This document shows positions 12,056-22,485 of a DNA stretch of 64,000 nucleotides, in pieces. A program made the translations under genes and the position numbers. The first letter of the stretch is position 1; each line of letters opens with the position of its first letter. Source of the stretch: Echria macrotheca (Eukaryota; Ascomycota; Sordariomycetes; Sordariales; Schizotheciaceae); the NCBI GenBank assembly GCA_030411725.1, contig MU839829.1:1426001-1490000 (forward strand). Direction: 5' to 3'. The notes under the pieces were generated by a model. The model was given only the letters and a program-made list of their open reading frames with translations, was not told the DNA's origin and did no database searches.

Positions 12056-15000
12056 ATGATGCGACGCAGATCCGAGGCCGAGCTGGCTATCAACATCAAG
12101 AAGGCCACCAGCCCCGACGAGACGGCCCCGAAGCGCAAGCATGTACGGAGCTGCATCGTCTACACATGGGACCACAAGTCCTCCCAGTCCTTCTGGGCTG
12201 GCATGAAGGTCCAGCCCATCCTGGCCGACGAGGTCCAGACCTTCAAGGCCCTCATCACCATCCACAAGGTTCTCCAGGAGGGGCATCCGGCAACGCTCAA
12301 GGAGGCCATGGCCAACCGCGGCTGGATCGACAGCCTGAATCGGGGAATGGGCGGCGAAGGCATGCGAGGGTACGGGCCCCTTATCAAGGAATATGTCTAC
12401 TACTTGCTTGCGAAGCTCTCGTTCCACCAGCAACACCCCGAGTTCAACGGCACCTTCGAGTATGAGGAGTATATCAGTCTCAAGGCGATTAACGATCCCA
12501 ACGAGGGCTACGAGACCATCACCGATCTCATGACGTTGCAAGACAAGATCGACCAGTTCCAAAAGCTGATCTTCTCACACTTCCGGAACGTCGGTAACAA
12601 CGAGTGCAGGATATCGGCGCTCGTGCCTCTGGTTACCGAGAGCTATGGTATTTACAAGTTCATCACGAGCATGCTGCGGGCCATGCATTCGAGTGAGTCA
12701 GCTGGCATTGATATTTGTAGACAGGCCTAACATGCTGCAGCTACTGGCGACGATGAGGCTCTGGCGCCACTCCGCCAGCGATATGATGCGCAGCACTATC
12801 GTCTCGTCAAGTTTTACTATGAATGTTCCAACCTCCGCTACCTCACGAGTCTAATTACGATACCGAAACTCCCGCAGGATCCACCCAATCTCCTAGCCGA
12901 AGATGAGTCGGCCCCGGCTCTCCCGGCACGGCCCAAGCAGGAGATCGAGCGGCCGCCAACCCCTCCCCAGGTGCCAAAGTCGGATGAGCCTGACGACATG
13001 ACGGAGTTCTGGAAGAACGAGATCGATAGGCAAAATCGCGAGTATGAAGAACAGCAACGGGTCTTTGAAGCGCAGCAGCAACAGGCGCTCCATGCCCAAC
13101 AGCAGGCTCAGCTCCAGGCTCAGCGCGACTTCGAGGAGCAGCAGCGCCGGCTGATGGAGCAGCAGAAGCGCGAACAAGAAGCTCTGATGGCACAGCAGGC
13201 GCAGTGGCAGACTCAAGGTCGGCTCGCCGAGCTCGAGCAGGAGAACTTGAACGCACGCGCCCAGTATGAGCGTGATCAACTCATGCTTCAGCAGTACGAT
13301 CAAAGGGTTAAGGCACTCGAAGGCGAGCTGCAGTCACTGCAAGGCAACTACGGACAGCAAATTAGTAGTAAGGACGACCAGATCCGAGCCCTCCAGGAGC
13401 AAGTCAACACGTGGCGAACGAAGTACGAGGCCCTTGCGAAGCTCTACTCCCAGCTTCGTCATGAGCACCTTGATCTCCTGCAAAAGTTCAAGACGGTCCA
13501 GCTCAAAGCCGCATCCGCTCAGGAGGCGATTGATAGGCGAGAGAAGCTGGAGCGCGAAATCAAGACCAAGAATCTTGAGTTGGCCGATATGATTCGCGAG
13601 CGGGACCGGGCGCTTCATGAGAAGGATCGCCTCACGGGTTCTAACAAGGACGAGGTGGAGAAGCTGAAACGAGAGCTCCGTATGGCCCTCGACCGGGCTG
13701 ACAACCTCGAGCGCAGCAAGGGCAACGAGCTGTCCACCATGCTCTCCAAGTACAACAGGGAGATGGCAGACCTCGAGGAGGCTCTGCGTCTCAAGTCGCG
13801 GGCGCTGGAGGATGCCCAGTCGAAGCTGCGGGATGGAAGCTCGGATCTGGAGCAGCTCTTGCGTGAGAAGGAGGAGGAGCTCGAAGTCTACAAGGCCGGC
13901 ATGGACCAGACGCTCATCGAGCTCAATGAGCTCAGAAATAACCAGGGTGTGTCCGATCAGGCGTTAGACGGACAGCTGGATGCGATCATTCTTTCCCAGT
14001 TCGAGAAGATCAACGACATCATCGACTCGGTTCTTCAAGCTGGCGTTTCACGTGTTGACGATGCCATGTACGAACTCGACTCGACCATGCAGGCAGGTAA
14101 CCAGAATGCCTCGCCGTCGTATGTGTTGTCGCAGCTTGAGAAGGCGTCGGCGAGCGCCATGGAGTTCGCTACATCGTTTAACAACTTTATCGCGGACGGC
14201 CCGAACAGCACTCACGCGGAGCTGATCAAAAACATCAACGTCTTCTCCGGTGCTATTGCAGATGTCCTCAGCAACACCAAGGGTCTCACTCGTCTGGCCA
14301 CTGATGAGAAGAAGAGCGACTCGCTGATCAGCGGTGCTCGTCAGTCGGCTCAGTCGACAGTCAAGTTCTTCCGAGGACTTTTGAGCTTTCGTCTCGAGGG
14401 CATGGATCCCATTCAGAAGACGGACGTCGTTATCAACAGCAATAACGAAGTGCAGATGAACCTGCAGAGGCTGAACAAGCTCGTCGAGACGTTCGCGCCC
14501 GGCTTTGGCAAGCTTGCTAATAAGGGAGACCTGGGCGAGATTGTCGACCAAGAGCTCAGCAAGGCTGCTGATGCTATTGCTGCGGCGGCCGCCCGTCTTG
14601 CCAAGCTCAAGAACAAGCCTCGGGACGGCTACTCGACGTACGAGCTCAAGGTTCATGACTCGATCCTGGATGCTGCCATGGCCATCACGACTGCTATTGC
14701 ACAGCTGATCAAGGCGGCTACCGTCACGCAGCAAGAGATTGTGCAAGCTGGCCGTGGCTCGTCTTCCAGGACCGCATTCTACAAGAAGAACAACCGGTGG
14801 ACCGAGGGTCTGATCTCGGCAGCCAAGGCAGTGGCTTCGTCAACAAACACTTTGATCGAGACGGCGGATGGTGTTTTGTCGAACAGAAACAGCCCGGAGC
14901 AGCTGATTGTCGCGTCGAATGACGTGGCTGCCTCGACGGCCCAGCTCGTGGCTGCCAGCCGTGTCAAGGCAGGCTTCATGAGCAAGAGCCAGGAGAACCT

Positions 15001-15305
15001 CGAGACGGCCAGCAAGGCGGTCGGCACCGCGTGCCGCTCGCTCGTGCGGCAGGTGCAGAACATGATCAAGGACCGCAATGCGGAGGACGACAATGTGGAT
15101 TACACGAAGCTCGGAGCGCACGAGTTCAAGGTGCGCGAGATGGAGCAGCAGGTATGTCTTTTTTTTTTTTTTTGTCGTAAGGGCTACAAGTGACGAGTGT
15201 GCTAATGGCTTCGGGGAACAGGTCGAGATCCTCCAGCTCGAGAATGCACTTTCGGCGGCGCGCCACCGGTTGGGCGAGATGCGCAAGATCTCGTATCAGG
15301 AGTGA
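12056..15305 (+). CDS. SLA2: Sla2/End4 (HIP1R) endocytic adaptor: ANTH, coiled coil, I/LWEQ
   Basis: 1043-residue cortical actin adaptor coupling clathrin-coated pits to actin. Four exons: 12056-12692, 12741-15151 and 15222-15305, with the first preceded perhaps by another small exon; introns 12693-12740 and 15152-15221. The ANTH domain covers about residues 1-280 (ETAPKRKHVRSCIVYTWDH and the K/R-rich lipid site). A Gln/Glu-rich coiled coil spans about 290-630, and an I/LWEQ (THATCH) actin-binding module about 800-1010 (NRWTEGLISAAKAVA ... VKAGFMSKSQENLETASKAV). The start is uncertain: GACTGAC followed by GCGACGCAG just upstream looks like a branch site plus acceptor, so ATG 12056 may lie in an intron and the true start in an upstream mini-exon. 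SLA2 is the classic left flank of the MAT locus in Pezizomycotina, as here. Confidence 0.95.
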
Positions 15306-17700
15306 GTTGTGGGGAGGGAAAGGGAGAAATTGCATTCTTGTTGGTATCCATCTAGTCAGCGGGATAAAATTGTGGACATTGGTTTCTGTGTGTTTGCTGG
15401 GTGGTAGCGAAGGAAGCTGCGAGAAATTGGCATGGCTCGATGTCAAGGATGTGTATATTGGGTGGTTCTTAGTGAATATCAGTCTGTTGAGATTTGATCT
15501 GTCTGCCTGCCTGTCTGTCTGTGACTTTGTGTGTTGATGTATCATCAAATGGAGTTGAGGTTTCGACGAGTCGCGAAGTTGAGATGACATGACTAGATGA
15601 GATGAGAGGCGTTCATGAAGGGGGTTGGGATTTGTGGAAGCCGGAGGAGTCCCGCCGGTTCGGACTCGGGAACTGCAGCCCACCGGGCAGCGAGCGGGCT
15701 TCGCCAAGCTCACGGGCTTGACAGGTAGGATCTACGACTACGGACTACGGCTCTGTGACACGATTACAGACACCAGCCCCTGATTCTGGAGAGTGATGAT
15801 GTCCCTGGACCGGGTAGCGGGTAGCGGGTTGGGGCAGACGAACACGGGGTGGGTGCCTTCAGGGGCAGGGCAGACATGTCACTTTTCAGTGCTTCGTTTT
15901 GTCTCTCAGATTTTTGAATGATGAGGGATGCTGGCTTCTCATTCCTTCTTTTCTTTCTTCTAGTCCCGACCCGACGGTTCTTCGCTCCGTTCACAAACAC
16001 AAAAAGGGCGGACGTCGTGTTCGATGTGTGTCTCCGTCTTGATTCCCGTCCTGATTCCCATCCTGATTCCCGTCCTGATTCCCGTCCTGAGCTGGAAGTG
16101 GCTTGCAAGTTGCTAGCTACCTACCTAGCTGGCTGGAACGGTTCTCCGTATCAAGGGAAACTGCTTGCTAAGTTGCTTCTGCTAATGTACAGCACAGCAA
16201 ACAATCACGAATGCAAAGGGGTGCAGGTGATGGGGTAGTGCCTTTTCTGGGGGGGTCCCCTTTTGGTTTTGGAGTCCTTGGCGCCCCCTCGGGCCGAGAT
16301 AGGGGACTTCGACAATCGGGGGACACGGCTGAACCATACACACCACACACAGAAATGGATCCTGGGTGCTGGATCTGCAGGGTCGGCATATGTGCTGCTA
16401 CCTGCACAGTACTATACCAGGATCTCGGCTGGCTGGCGGCCAATGAGGTTTTAGTGGAGTGCAGTTCCGGTTGCAGCAGAGTTGGTCACCACTTGTTTTC
16501 GGTATGTTTGCTTCCCGTCTCGTCTCTTTGGTTGCGGCGGGGGTCGATGATGTAGGGGGGCAGTGAAAGTCTGAAAGTCTGAAAGGGTTTTTCTTGGAAG
16601 AAGAGACGAGGGGTTGGTTGGGCGGGATGGAATTTGTGGGCGGGATGGGCTTGGTAGCGTAACGGGACGGACAAAGCTCCGAGATTTCGGGAAGGGAGGG
16701 AGGGGTTTTCTTTGGCACTCTCTGGCAAAGTGCAGGTTTTTCGAAGGGGTTGGGGAGTTGCTTGGGCCGAATGGTTAAAAACTGACCCCTTGGACTCGTG
16801 GGAAATGCTTGCAGCAGAGGCAAGTTTCGACAATTCAACAGAAGCAAACACAGTTTTCTCTCTCGAAAAGGGCAACACCCCCCGATCATAGGTCAGAGGC
16901 AAGAGGTCATATCATACACCCAAAAGCAGGCTCGCGATTCGACGGGGCCCGGATTTGTGACTGCATTGCAGCCGCATGCTGGCTGCTCTCTCTGATTGGG
17001 ACGCCTTCTTGCCGGATACACAGTGTCGTGTGGTACGGAGTACGGCAACTGGGAGGGTACGGGTGTTGCCGCCGAGCGTCTGCATGTATGTTTCTCTATC
17101 CGGGGATGGTCTAGGCCTGAAACCGGTTGGCTGGAGGAGCCAAAAAGTTGACAGCTCAATTCGACTGCAAGAGTTGACGTCTCGCAATTGGTTTGTCGCG
17201 TATGTTACTGCGGGCAGGTTTGTTTGTCTTCTCTCCCATTTTCAGGCTTCGGCTTTGACTTGTCGCTCTGCGGTTCGCATGCAAGTTGGATCCAAAGAGA
17301 GGAAGAAGAATGTGATTCCTGGCTTGCATTTTCTTTTTCTTCTCCCACGCATTCCTTCGGAGAGAGGGAGCGTCTCGCATACCACCCCGGTGGATGGGAA
17401 ACAGAACGAACTGTTCTCAAGCTCGTTCTGAAAGCTGACACACTGGTGATTCCCAAAACCCGCCAGCGACGTCTCCGTCGCCTCGTGTATTGTACAACCT
17501 CGTTTGCCTCGACCTTTCCTCCCAACAGTTGTCTCGTCATTGCGCGGCATAATAGCCTCTACCACAACCGTGGTGTCGCAGACGCAACTGCCAGCCTGAA
17601 AGCTGCTGCCCGTGGTGGTCTCTTTCTTTCCCATGCAAAACGCATGCCTGCTGCTGCTGCTGCCCGAAGCGGGGTAAAAAACCGGCGGCGTTCCCCCATC
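15306..17700. other. Intergenic region between SLA2 and the PWLAE-repeat gene
   Basis: About 2.4 kb with the SLA2 3' UTR and downstream region of the minus-strand gene at 17701. It contains a 12-bp minisatellite of TGATTCCCGTCC-like units at about 16036-16090 and short C/T and GTCT runs. Overlapping frames in several registers are not protein-like. No gene is supported. Confidence 0.5.
16036..16090. repeat. 12-bp minisatellite
   Basis: About four copies of TGATTCCCGTCC with one variant unit, read directly. Confidence 0.85.
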
Positions 17701-18297
17701 TCATGCCTCCGCAAGCCACGGGCTCTCATGTGTCGGAGTCGTTCCCAGCGACCGACGAGCTCCCGCCCGCCGGTGCGAGCTGCTTGCTGTCGCAGCAGTG
17801 CCATCGCCCTCGGCCAGCCAGGGTGCAATCAACCGCCCGCAGCCCGGTCCAGCCTGCTGACCGTTCCCGTTCCCGTTCCCGTGACCGTGACTCGAAGCAG
17901 GTCCCTCCTCAGCCAGCCAGGGAGCGACGGCCAGCTTCCGCGGATCGACCTTGGGACGGGTGGTCCTCGTCGAGCTGCTGGCGCTGTGCTGGCTCTCGGT
18001 GCTGATGCTTTCCTTGCGCTGCTGCTGCTGCTTCCGCTGGTGCTTCCGTCGGTAGGCCTGCTCGGGCGTGGGCCCGCTGGAGGGCTTGACGGCGTCGTCG
18101 GGGATCTTGCCGATCGGCGCGTGGAGCCTGTATGTCGCTTCCTCGCTCGGCGCGTCGGCCGCCAGGCCCACCTTGCGGAATTGAGCGATCCTGTGTCGTT
18201 CCAGCGCTCGGGCCGACGGTTCGCTGATCGACCACCAGGTGATCATCCGCCGGAGCCAGTCGCCTGGTGTTTGCTTCTCCTTTCGTTTTGCTGCCAT
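17701..18297 (-). CDS. Unrecognised 198-residue protein with three PWLAE repeats, between SLA2 and MAT1-1-1
   Basis: Single-exon frame. I chose ATG 18297 (MAAKRKEKQTPGDWLRRM) because the following 70 residues look like a folded basic segment with conserved-type Trp and Arg; the frame is open upstream to ATG 18534, which would add 79 residues. A basic, Gln-rich stretch follows. The C-terminal third carries three copies of (A/S)PWLAE at residues 126-130, 159-163 and 193-197, the last one residue before the stop, spaced 33 and 34 residues apart. The copies use different codons (CCCTGGCTGGCTGAG, CCCTGGCTGGCCGAG, CCGTGGCTTGCGGAG), which hints at selection on the peptide. No signal peptide or membrane segment is visible. 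I do not recognise the family. It could be a regulatory protein with short linear motifs; a spurious frame in GC-rich DNA is not excluded. Confidence 0.5.
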   Translation of the reverse strand: MAAKRKEKQTPGDWLRRMITWWSISEPSARALERHRIAQFRKVGLAADAPSEEATYRLHAPIGKIPDDAVKPSSGPTPEQAYRRKHQRKQQQQRKESISTESQHSASSSTRTTRPKVDPRKLAVAPWLAEEGPASSHGHGNGNGNGQQAGPGCGRLIAPWLAEGDGTAATASSSHRRAGARRSLGTTPTHESPWLAEA

Positions 18298-18906
18298 CCT
18301 TCTCGCATTTGGTACTGACTGCCGTTCGGGAGGGTTCTGACTTGTCGAATGAGCGATGTTCCCCACTTCAGCGTCAAGGGCTGCAAAGGACACAGTTGCG
18401 GCCGATGCTCGGGCGTTTTCCGCAACAGGCTCAATTCCAGACGAAATGCTGTAGAAAGGGAGCGCGTGATGGTGGAAAATATGTAAGGGGGAACCGAGAG
18501 CCAGAGCCTGCAAGACAGCAAGGGTTGGTATCATTTATTGGACCCCCACATATAGTTCTGGGAACCGGGTATATTTTCTCGCGCCGAGCTGATTCAGCCC
18601 CTCGCGTTATGCTAGACTCTAAAATCTGCCGCACTACCAAGTTCCGCGCCCAAGCTTGCATTAGCGAGGGTTGGCACTGCAGTGGATTCGTTTCTTAACC
18701 CAACGACAAGCCATCCACGATGTTCAAAGAAACACAGAAACGGTATGAACGTGACGGGTATCGACCCTTTTTGCCCCTCCGTTCGCCACGCAATTATTCC
18801 TCTGCCCCCTTTTGACCCTTGTTCCTCTAAATCGGTTATGCTGAATACAGGTCGCATGATCGCTTCCTCGAGCTGTTGCAGAGAAATATCATCGCCGTAC
18901 CCTGCT
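18298..18906. other. Region downstream of MAT1-1-1, possible third MAT1-1-1 exon
   Basis: 609 bp between the nominal MAT1-1-1 stop and the PWLAE-repeat gene. On the minus strand 18901-18612 is open in the frame that would follow a putative 49-nt intron 18902-18950, giving an extra MAT1-1-1 tail of about 96 residues. Otherwise no gene is seen. Confidence 0.4.
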
Positions 18907-19969
18907 TCACGTGTCAGTTGTTTGCTGAAATTTGTTAACGGAAGACGAACCTGTGTTAACAGGCTGCTGGGCTACTGTCAAGTCAAAGAAACTCTCGTGA
19001 CCATGATCCAAACCCTGCGTCTGTTGCTGTCCAACCCACGGATCTCCCATGTGGATGTCGAAGGAAATATCGTTCATATCATGGTTGACCGTTGTTTGGG
19101 ATTGCACATGGGCAAGTTGATTGTCTCCTCTCTGCAGTTCCGTCCCGGGAGAAAAGTTCGCGAGGTCGTTGAGGCTGGGGATCTCGAAGACTTGGACACC
19201 GCCAGCAAGCCATGGGTGGTCGACAGGTATATCGAAGAGGCGTGACATGGTGAGTGCAGGGTTCTCCTTCGCCATGGCGAGTAGCGGATCTTCGTTCTTG
19301 GGCTTGGGTTTGGGCTTGGACTTCTGTTTGCTCGTTGCCCCCGGGGTCTTGACGCACATAACGTCACCACTACGGTTCGACAATGCTGCAATCATGGGCT
19401 GCGGGTTGGAAACCGGCAGCCCATTCTTGAGGCATTGCATGAGAAGATCGAGACCGCTCATCAGCTGCGTGCTGCGCTCTACCATGGGCTCCCCAGTGCG
19501 CTCCAACTTGAACGACCCGTCTTCCTGTTGCACCAACGTCCAACCCATGGCTGCCATGTAGTGTTCCCGAGCTACAATGCCGAGAGGGCTGACAGCATAC
19601 GAGATCCACACCTGCAGTGTGATCTTCTCTTCGGCAAGCAGCGATCGGATTGTTGAGTAGGTGCCGCACATCAGATCCCACTCCCCATGAAACGTGTCTT
19701 GCTGCCACAGGGTTGTCATAAATGGCGACCGCTGTTTCTGCTGGAGCTGGGAAAACAGCGCAGAGTAATATGCTATCGGATTGTTAGCTGCTTCTAGGTC
19801 ACCCACGCGTGGCATTTAATCACCCACATCGATATCCGATGAAGCCGTTGACCTTCTTCTTCGGCGATTGCACTTGCTTTTCGTCGCGCATCATGGTCGA
19901 TAGAGCTTTCATCGTTGTTTGGCGGTCGCCATCATCCAGAGTTGCGAAATTCTGCATGATCTGGTTCAT
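18907..19969 (-). CDS. MAT1-1-1: Mating-type protein MAT1-1-1 (alpha-box transcription factor)
   Basis: 335 residues in the simplest model: exons 19969-19828 and 19772-18907 with a 55-nt intron (GTGGGT donor, GCTAAC branch, ATAG acceptor). The alpha-box (MATalpha_HMG) covers about residues 37-190: KKKVNGFIGYRSYYSALFSQ, then SPFMTTLWQ, EWDLMC, LQVWISYAV and MAAMGW. The intron interrupts the alpha-box just after GYR, the usual position. Known role: the MAT1-1-specific activator of pheromone and mating genes, homologous to Neurospora mat A-1 and Podospora FMR1. The start is ATG 19969, giving the family's typical N-terminus (MNQIMQNFATLDDGDRQ, compare the mat A-1 pattern of an acidic helix before the box). 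The 3' end is uncertain: a GTTCGT...CTGAC...GCAG intron at 18902-18950 would remove the stop and extend the protein to about 417 residues. Same orientation as MAT1-1-2, with 305 bp between them. Confidence 0.93.
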
Positions 19970-20274
19970 GTTGGAGGAGAGTTGAAAAACGGGAGAAAAA
20001 ATCCAGATTTTAAGCGGAATCCGCGAGTGGGAAGTGTGGTGGTCAATGGCAGGAATTGGAATTGGAAATTCTTTGGCGCACTTAAGTGGCTAGTGCACAA
20101 AGGAATTCCATAACCCTTTATTCCCTGAAAACAAATTGCCGATTGGTCCACCAAAAATAAGTCAAGTGATTGAATTTGAGCAACGCGTAGGCGGTTTCCA
20201 TGTAAATGCCTAGCACACCCCGATCCCAGCCACTGACATGACACATTCATTCGATCTACTCTACTTCTTTCCTG
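19970..20274. promoter_or_regulatory. MAT1-1-1 promoter and MAT1-1-2 3' region
   Basis: 305 bp between the MAT1-1-2 stop and the MAT1-1-1 start, both on the minus strand. By eye it is clearly richer in A and T than the outer flanks of the locus. No specific site is assigned. Confidence 0.5.
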
Positions 20275-21841
20275 CTACCAGTCACCAGGTGGGTAGTCGC
20301 TATCCTCCAGCCAAACAACATTTTCCGGGTGATCGTAAACATCGATCACCATAAGGAAATCATCCTGGACATTTGGGACCTCACCACCAGCCAATGCTAC
20401 ACCCGTGACCGCCAGGTCATTCAAAGCACAGTTGAAGTCCTCGAATCTGGGATCTCCGGACACTTCATGCTCTGGGCGATGCTGAGGGGCGTTAGAAGGG
20501 CTTCACCGTGACAAGTGCTTTACATTGTGAAGGGAAGAGGAGTTCTTACCTGGGTCAGATAGCTGATGAGATTGCCCTCCGCTTCGACATCTTCGAGAGC
20601 AGTGACACGCTGATCATCGACGATACCGAGCTCCAGCATGAGCAAAAATGTATCCATCTGTATTCGCTCAGTATAACGCAATAACATTTCGAAGGGGTTT
20701 CATACCATGTCCTCTTCTGAGAATTCTTCTTCTTCAAAATATCCGCTCTGGAAATTCTGGTCAACGGAGTACGATGATTCCAAGATCGGGAATACTCGCC
20801 CTCGCAAATTGAAACCGGTACCAATGCAGTTCCGACTGAAGGTGAGACTCGAGTTCCAGTGCGACTCTCGGGACGGCCTGGAATATTCTTTGCTGAGGCG
20901 GGCAGCGATAGAGAAGGGCTACCTGGTCCCGCCGAACCCTGAGGTTTCCGAAGAACTTGTGCCAGGCAGTACCAGGCACCTGAGTGACTGGATGATGGAA
21001 ATAAGCCCGGCGCCAACCATCATTTATGGGATCTTCGGAGTCCTGGTTGATTGAGGATACACCGTATCTTTGAAGCATGTTGCCGTAGCCACGACCCTCG
21101 TCGGCAAACAATGCGGCTCCCACGGAAACTTTGGTCTCGTTGCCATACTCGAGACCAAACTCGGCAGCGGGACGATCAGCAGCTTTCACGTATAGTGCCA
21201 ACGACCTGAGAAGCGCCTTGCATAACTTCTGTCCCACCTCAATCTTTCTCTTCAGCAATGGATCTCCGCCGCAAGTGAGACCAGTCTTTGCTTCCTGAAA
21301 ACCCAGAAAAGCTAAAATGGTATTGGAAGACTCCATGACCTCGCTAATGGTTGTCGTAACAGCCTTTTCATCCACTATGAGCGTCGTTGTCGGGTGTAGA
21401 ACGCTTTCCGCGGTGACCTTCACGACTTGTGCGTAGCTCACGATTTTCTCCATGCCGTGGTCGAAGTTCGCAATGTGAGATGCGAGGGCAGTATGAATCA
21501 ACCCGCCCTGAATTCGTAGGAGCACCTAGCCACGAAGTTAGTCCTTGTACATGTACTTGGCGGGTATGATTCTCCGGGATGCGTACCCGATGCATCGAAC
21601 GTTCTTGCTCTTCTTTTTTCAAACAACTTGTCAGCTCGTGTCCAATCTAGCCATAAAGCACATAGTTAGGTAGGTAGAGAATCCAACTTGAAATACCTGG
21701 AGTTTTAGGCTGTTTCACAGTATCTGGTGAACTCGGCCCACATGCCACACCTTGAGCTGGTTGAGCATGAAGCTGTCTCGCCTCGTCCGTTGCTCTGCGG
21801 TGGTCTGCATCGACTGCCTCGCTCATGTCTGTAGACTCCAT
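20275..21841 (-). CDS. MAT1-1-2: Mating-type protein MAT1-1-2 (PPF/HPG family), reading frame uncertain in the middle
   Basis: Homologue of Neurospora mat A-2 and Podospora SMR1, a MAT1-1 protein needed after fertilisation for ascogenous development; its biochemical role is unknown. Best phase-consistent model, about 418 residues: exons 21841-21719, 21646-21587, 21525-20980, 20918-20706, 20657-20550 and 20481-20275. The introns at 20658-20705, 20482-20549 and 21526-21586 look canonical. Two junctions do not. Intron 1 needs a weak GTGAAA donor at 21718, because the better-looking GTATTT site breaks frame. The jump at 20979-20919 either is a 61-nt intron with a poor GTGCCT donor or hides a frameshift: the supposed intron itself reads in frame as a family-like segment (VPGTAWHKFF). 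After it the frame resumes with PFSIAARLSKEYSRP and later GYFEEEEFSEEDM. Family call is strong from conserved motifs and position between MAT1-1-1 and MAT1-1-3. Confidence 0.85.
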
Positions 21842-22485
21842 GCTGAAGTGTAAGACGTCATTGATCCTGCCAAATCCAACCTGAAGTTAGCGGTTTTGAC
21901 AAAGCTAGACTCGGTGGACCCATGAAGTCCCAGTGGGATTGAGTTCAAACAAGGCTGAGATTCGGTATGGCCACAATAACAAACGGGTAAATTCCGAAGC
22001 TGGCATACAAAGTCCACAATATATGTCTGATTATTGGGAATAGAAAATTGACTTACTTACACCAAGGGCTGCGAGAAAGCACTGCTATTGTTCTGTGTGG
22101 TGGGGATTTTCAAACATTGTTGCGGTTCACGATGTCATCCCATCATGCACACAAGGTGTCGAAACTCCAGATCGGCGAAACAAAATCGCCCAAAATTGTC
22201 ACTGTATCCCACCGTGAAAACTTTGCACCTTTCTCGAGACTCTTGAGCCCCGCTTTTGCTCCAGGTTCAGAGATTTTCCCAGTTCACCTTTTCCTTCCCA
22301 CACCACTCAACCACCCGCCTTCCTTCTACTTTCCATCCAGGTTGGAATTCAAATCTCGCCCACACCAGGTAATCTGGTGTTCCTTTTCAATCTCGATTTA
22401 AAACCACATTAGATTCGAATTCAATTCCCTCTCCCCACGTCGAATCCCTTTTTTACTCTTCGACTTTCTTTTCATCAAGATCACA
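21842..22485. promoter_or_regulatory. Shared divergent promoter of MAT1-1-2 and MAT1-1-3
   Basis: 644 bp between the divergent start codons of MAT1-1-2 (minus) and MAT1-1-3 (plus). It is A/T-rich by eye and contains several ACAAW/ATTGT words of the kind HMG-box proteins bind (around 21898, 21974 and 22111) plus CT-rich tracts just before ATG 22486. Such words are common in A/T-rich DNA, so binding is only a possibility. No ORF is supported. Confidence 0.55.

Noticed and set aside
17701..18297. Idea that the PWLAE repeats are a pheromone or RiPP precursor
   Set aside because: No signal peptide and no regular Lys-Arg (Kex2) sites next to the repeats, and the motif lacks the paired cysteines of Sordariales alpha-pheromones.
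17188..18318. 376-codon plus-strand frame antisense to the PWLAE-repeat gene
   Set aside because: Its second half mirrors the minus-strand gene's GC-rich codons; the first half is low complexity. The minus-strand reading has regular repeats and is preferred.
20555..21016. Alternative 153-codon frame within MAT1-1-2
   Set aside because: It is the third frame of the gene; the other two frames carry the family-like sequence.
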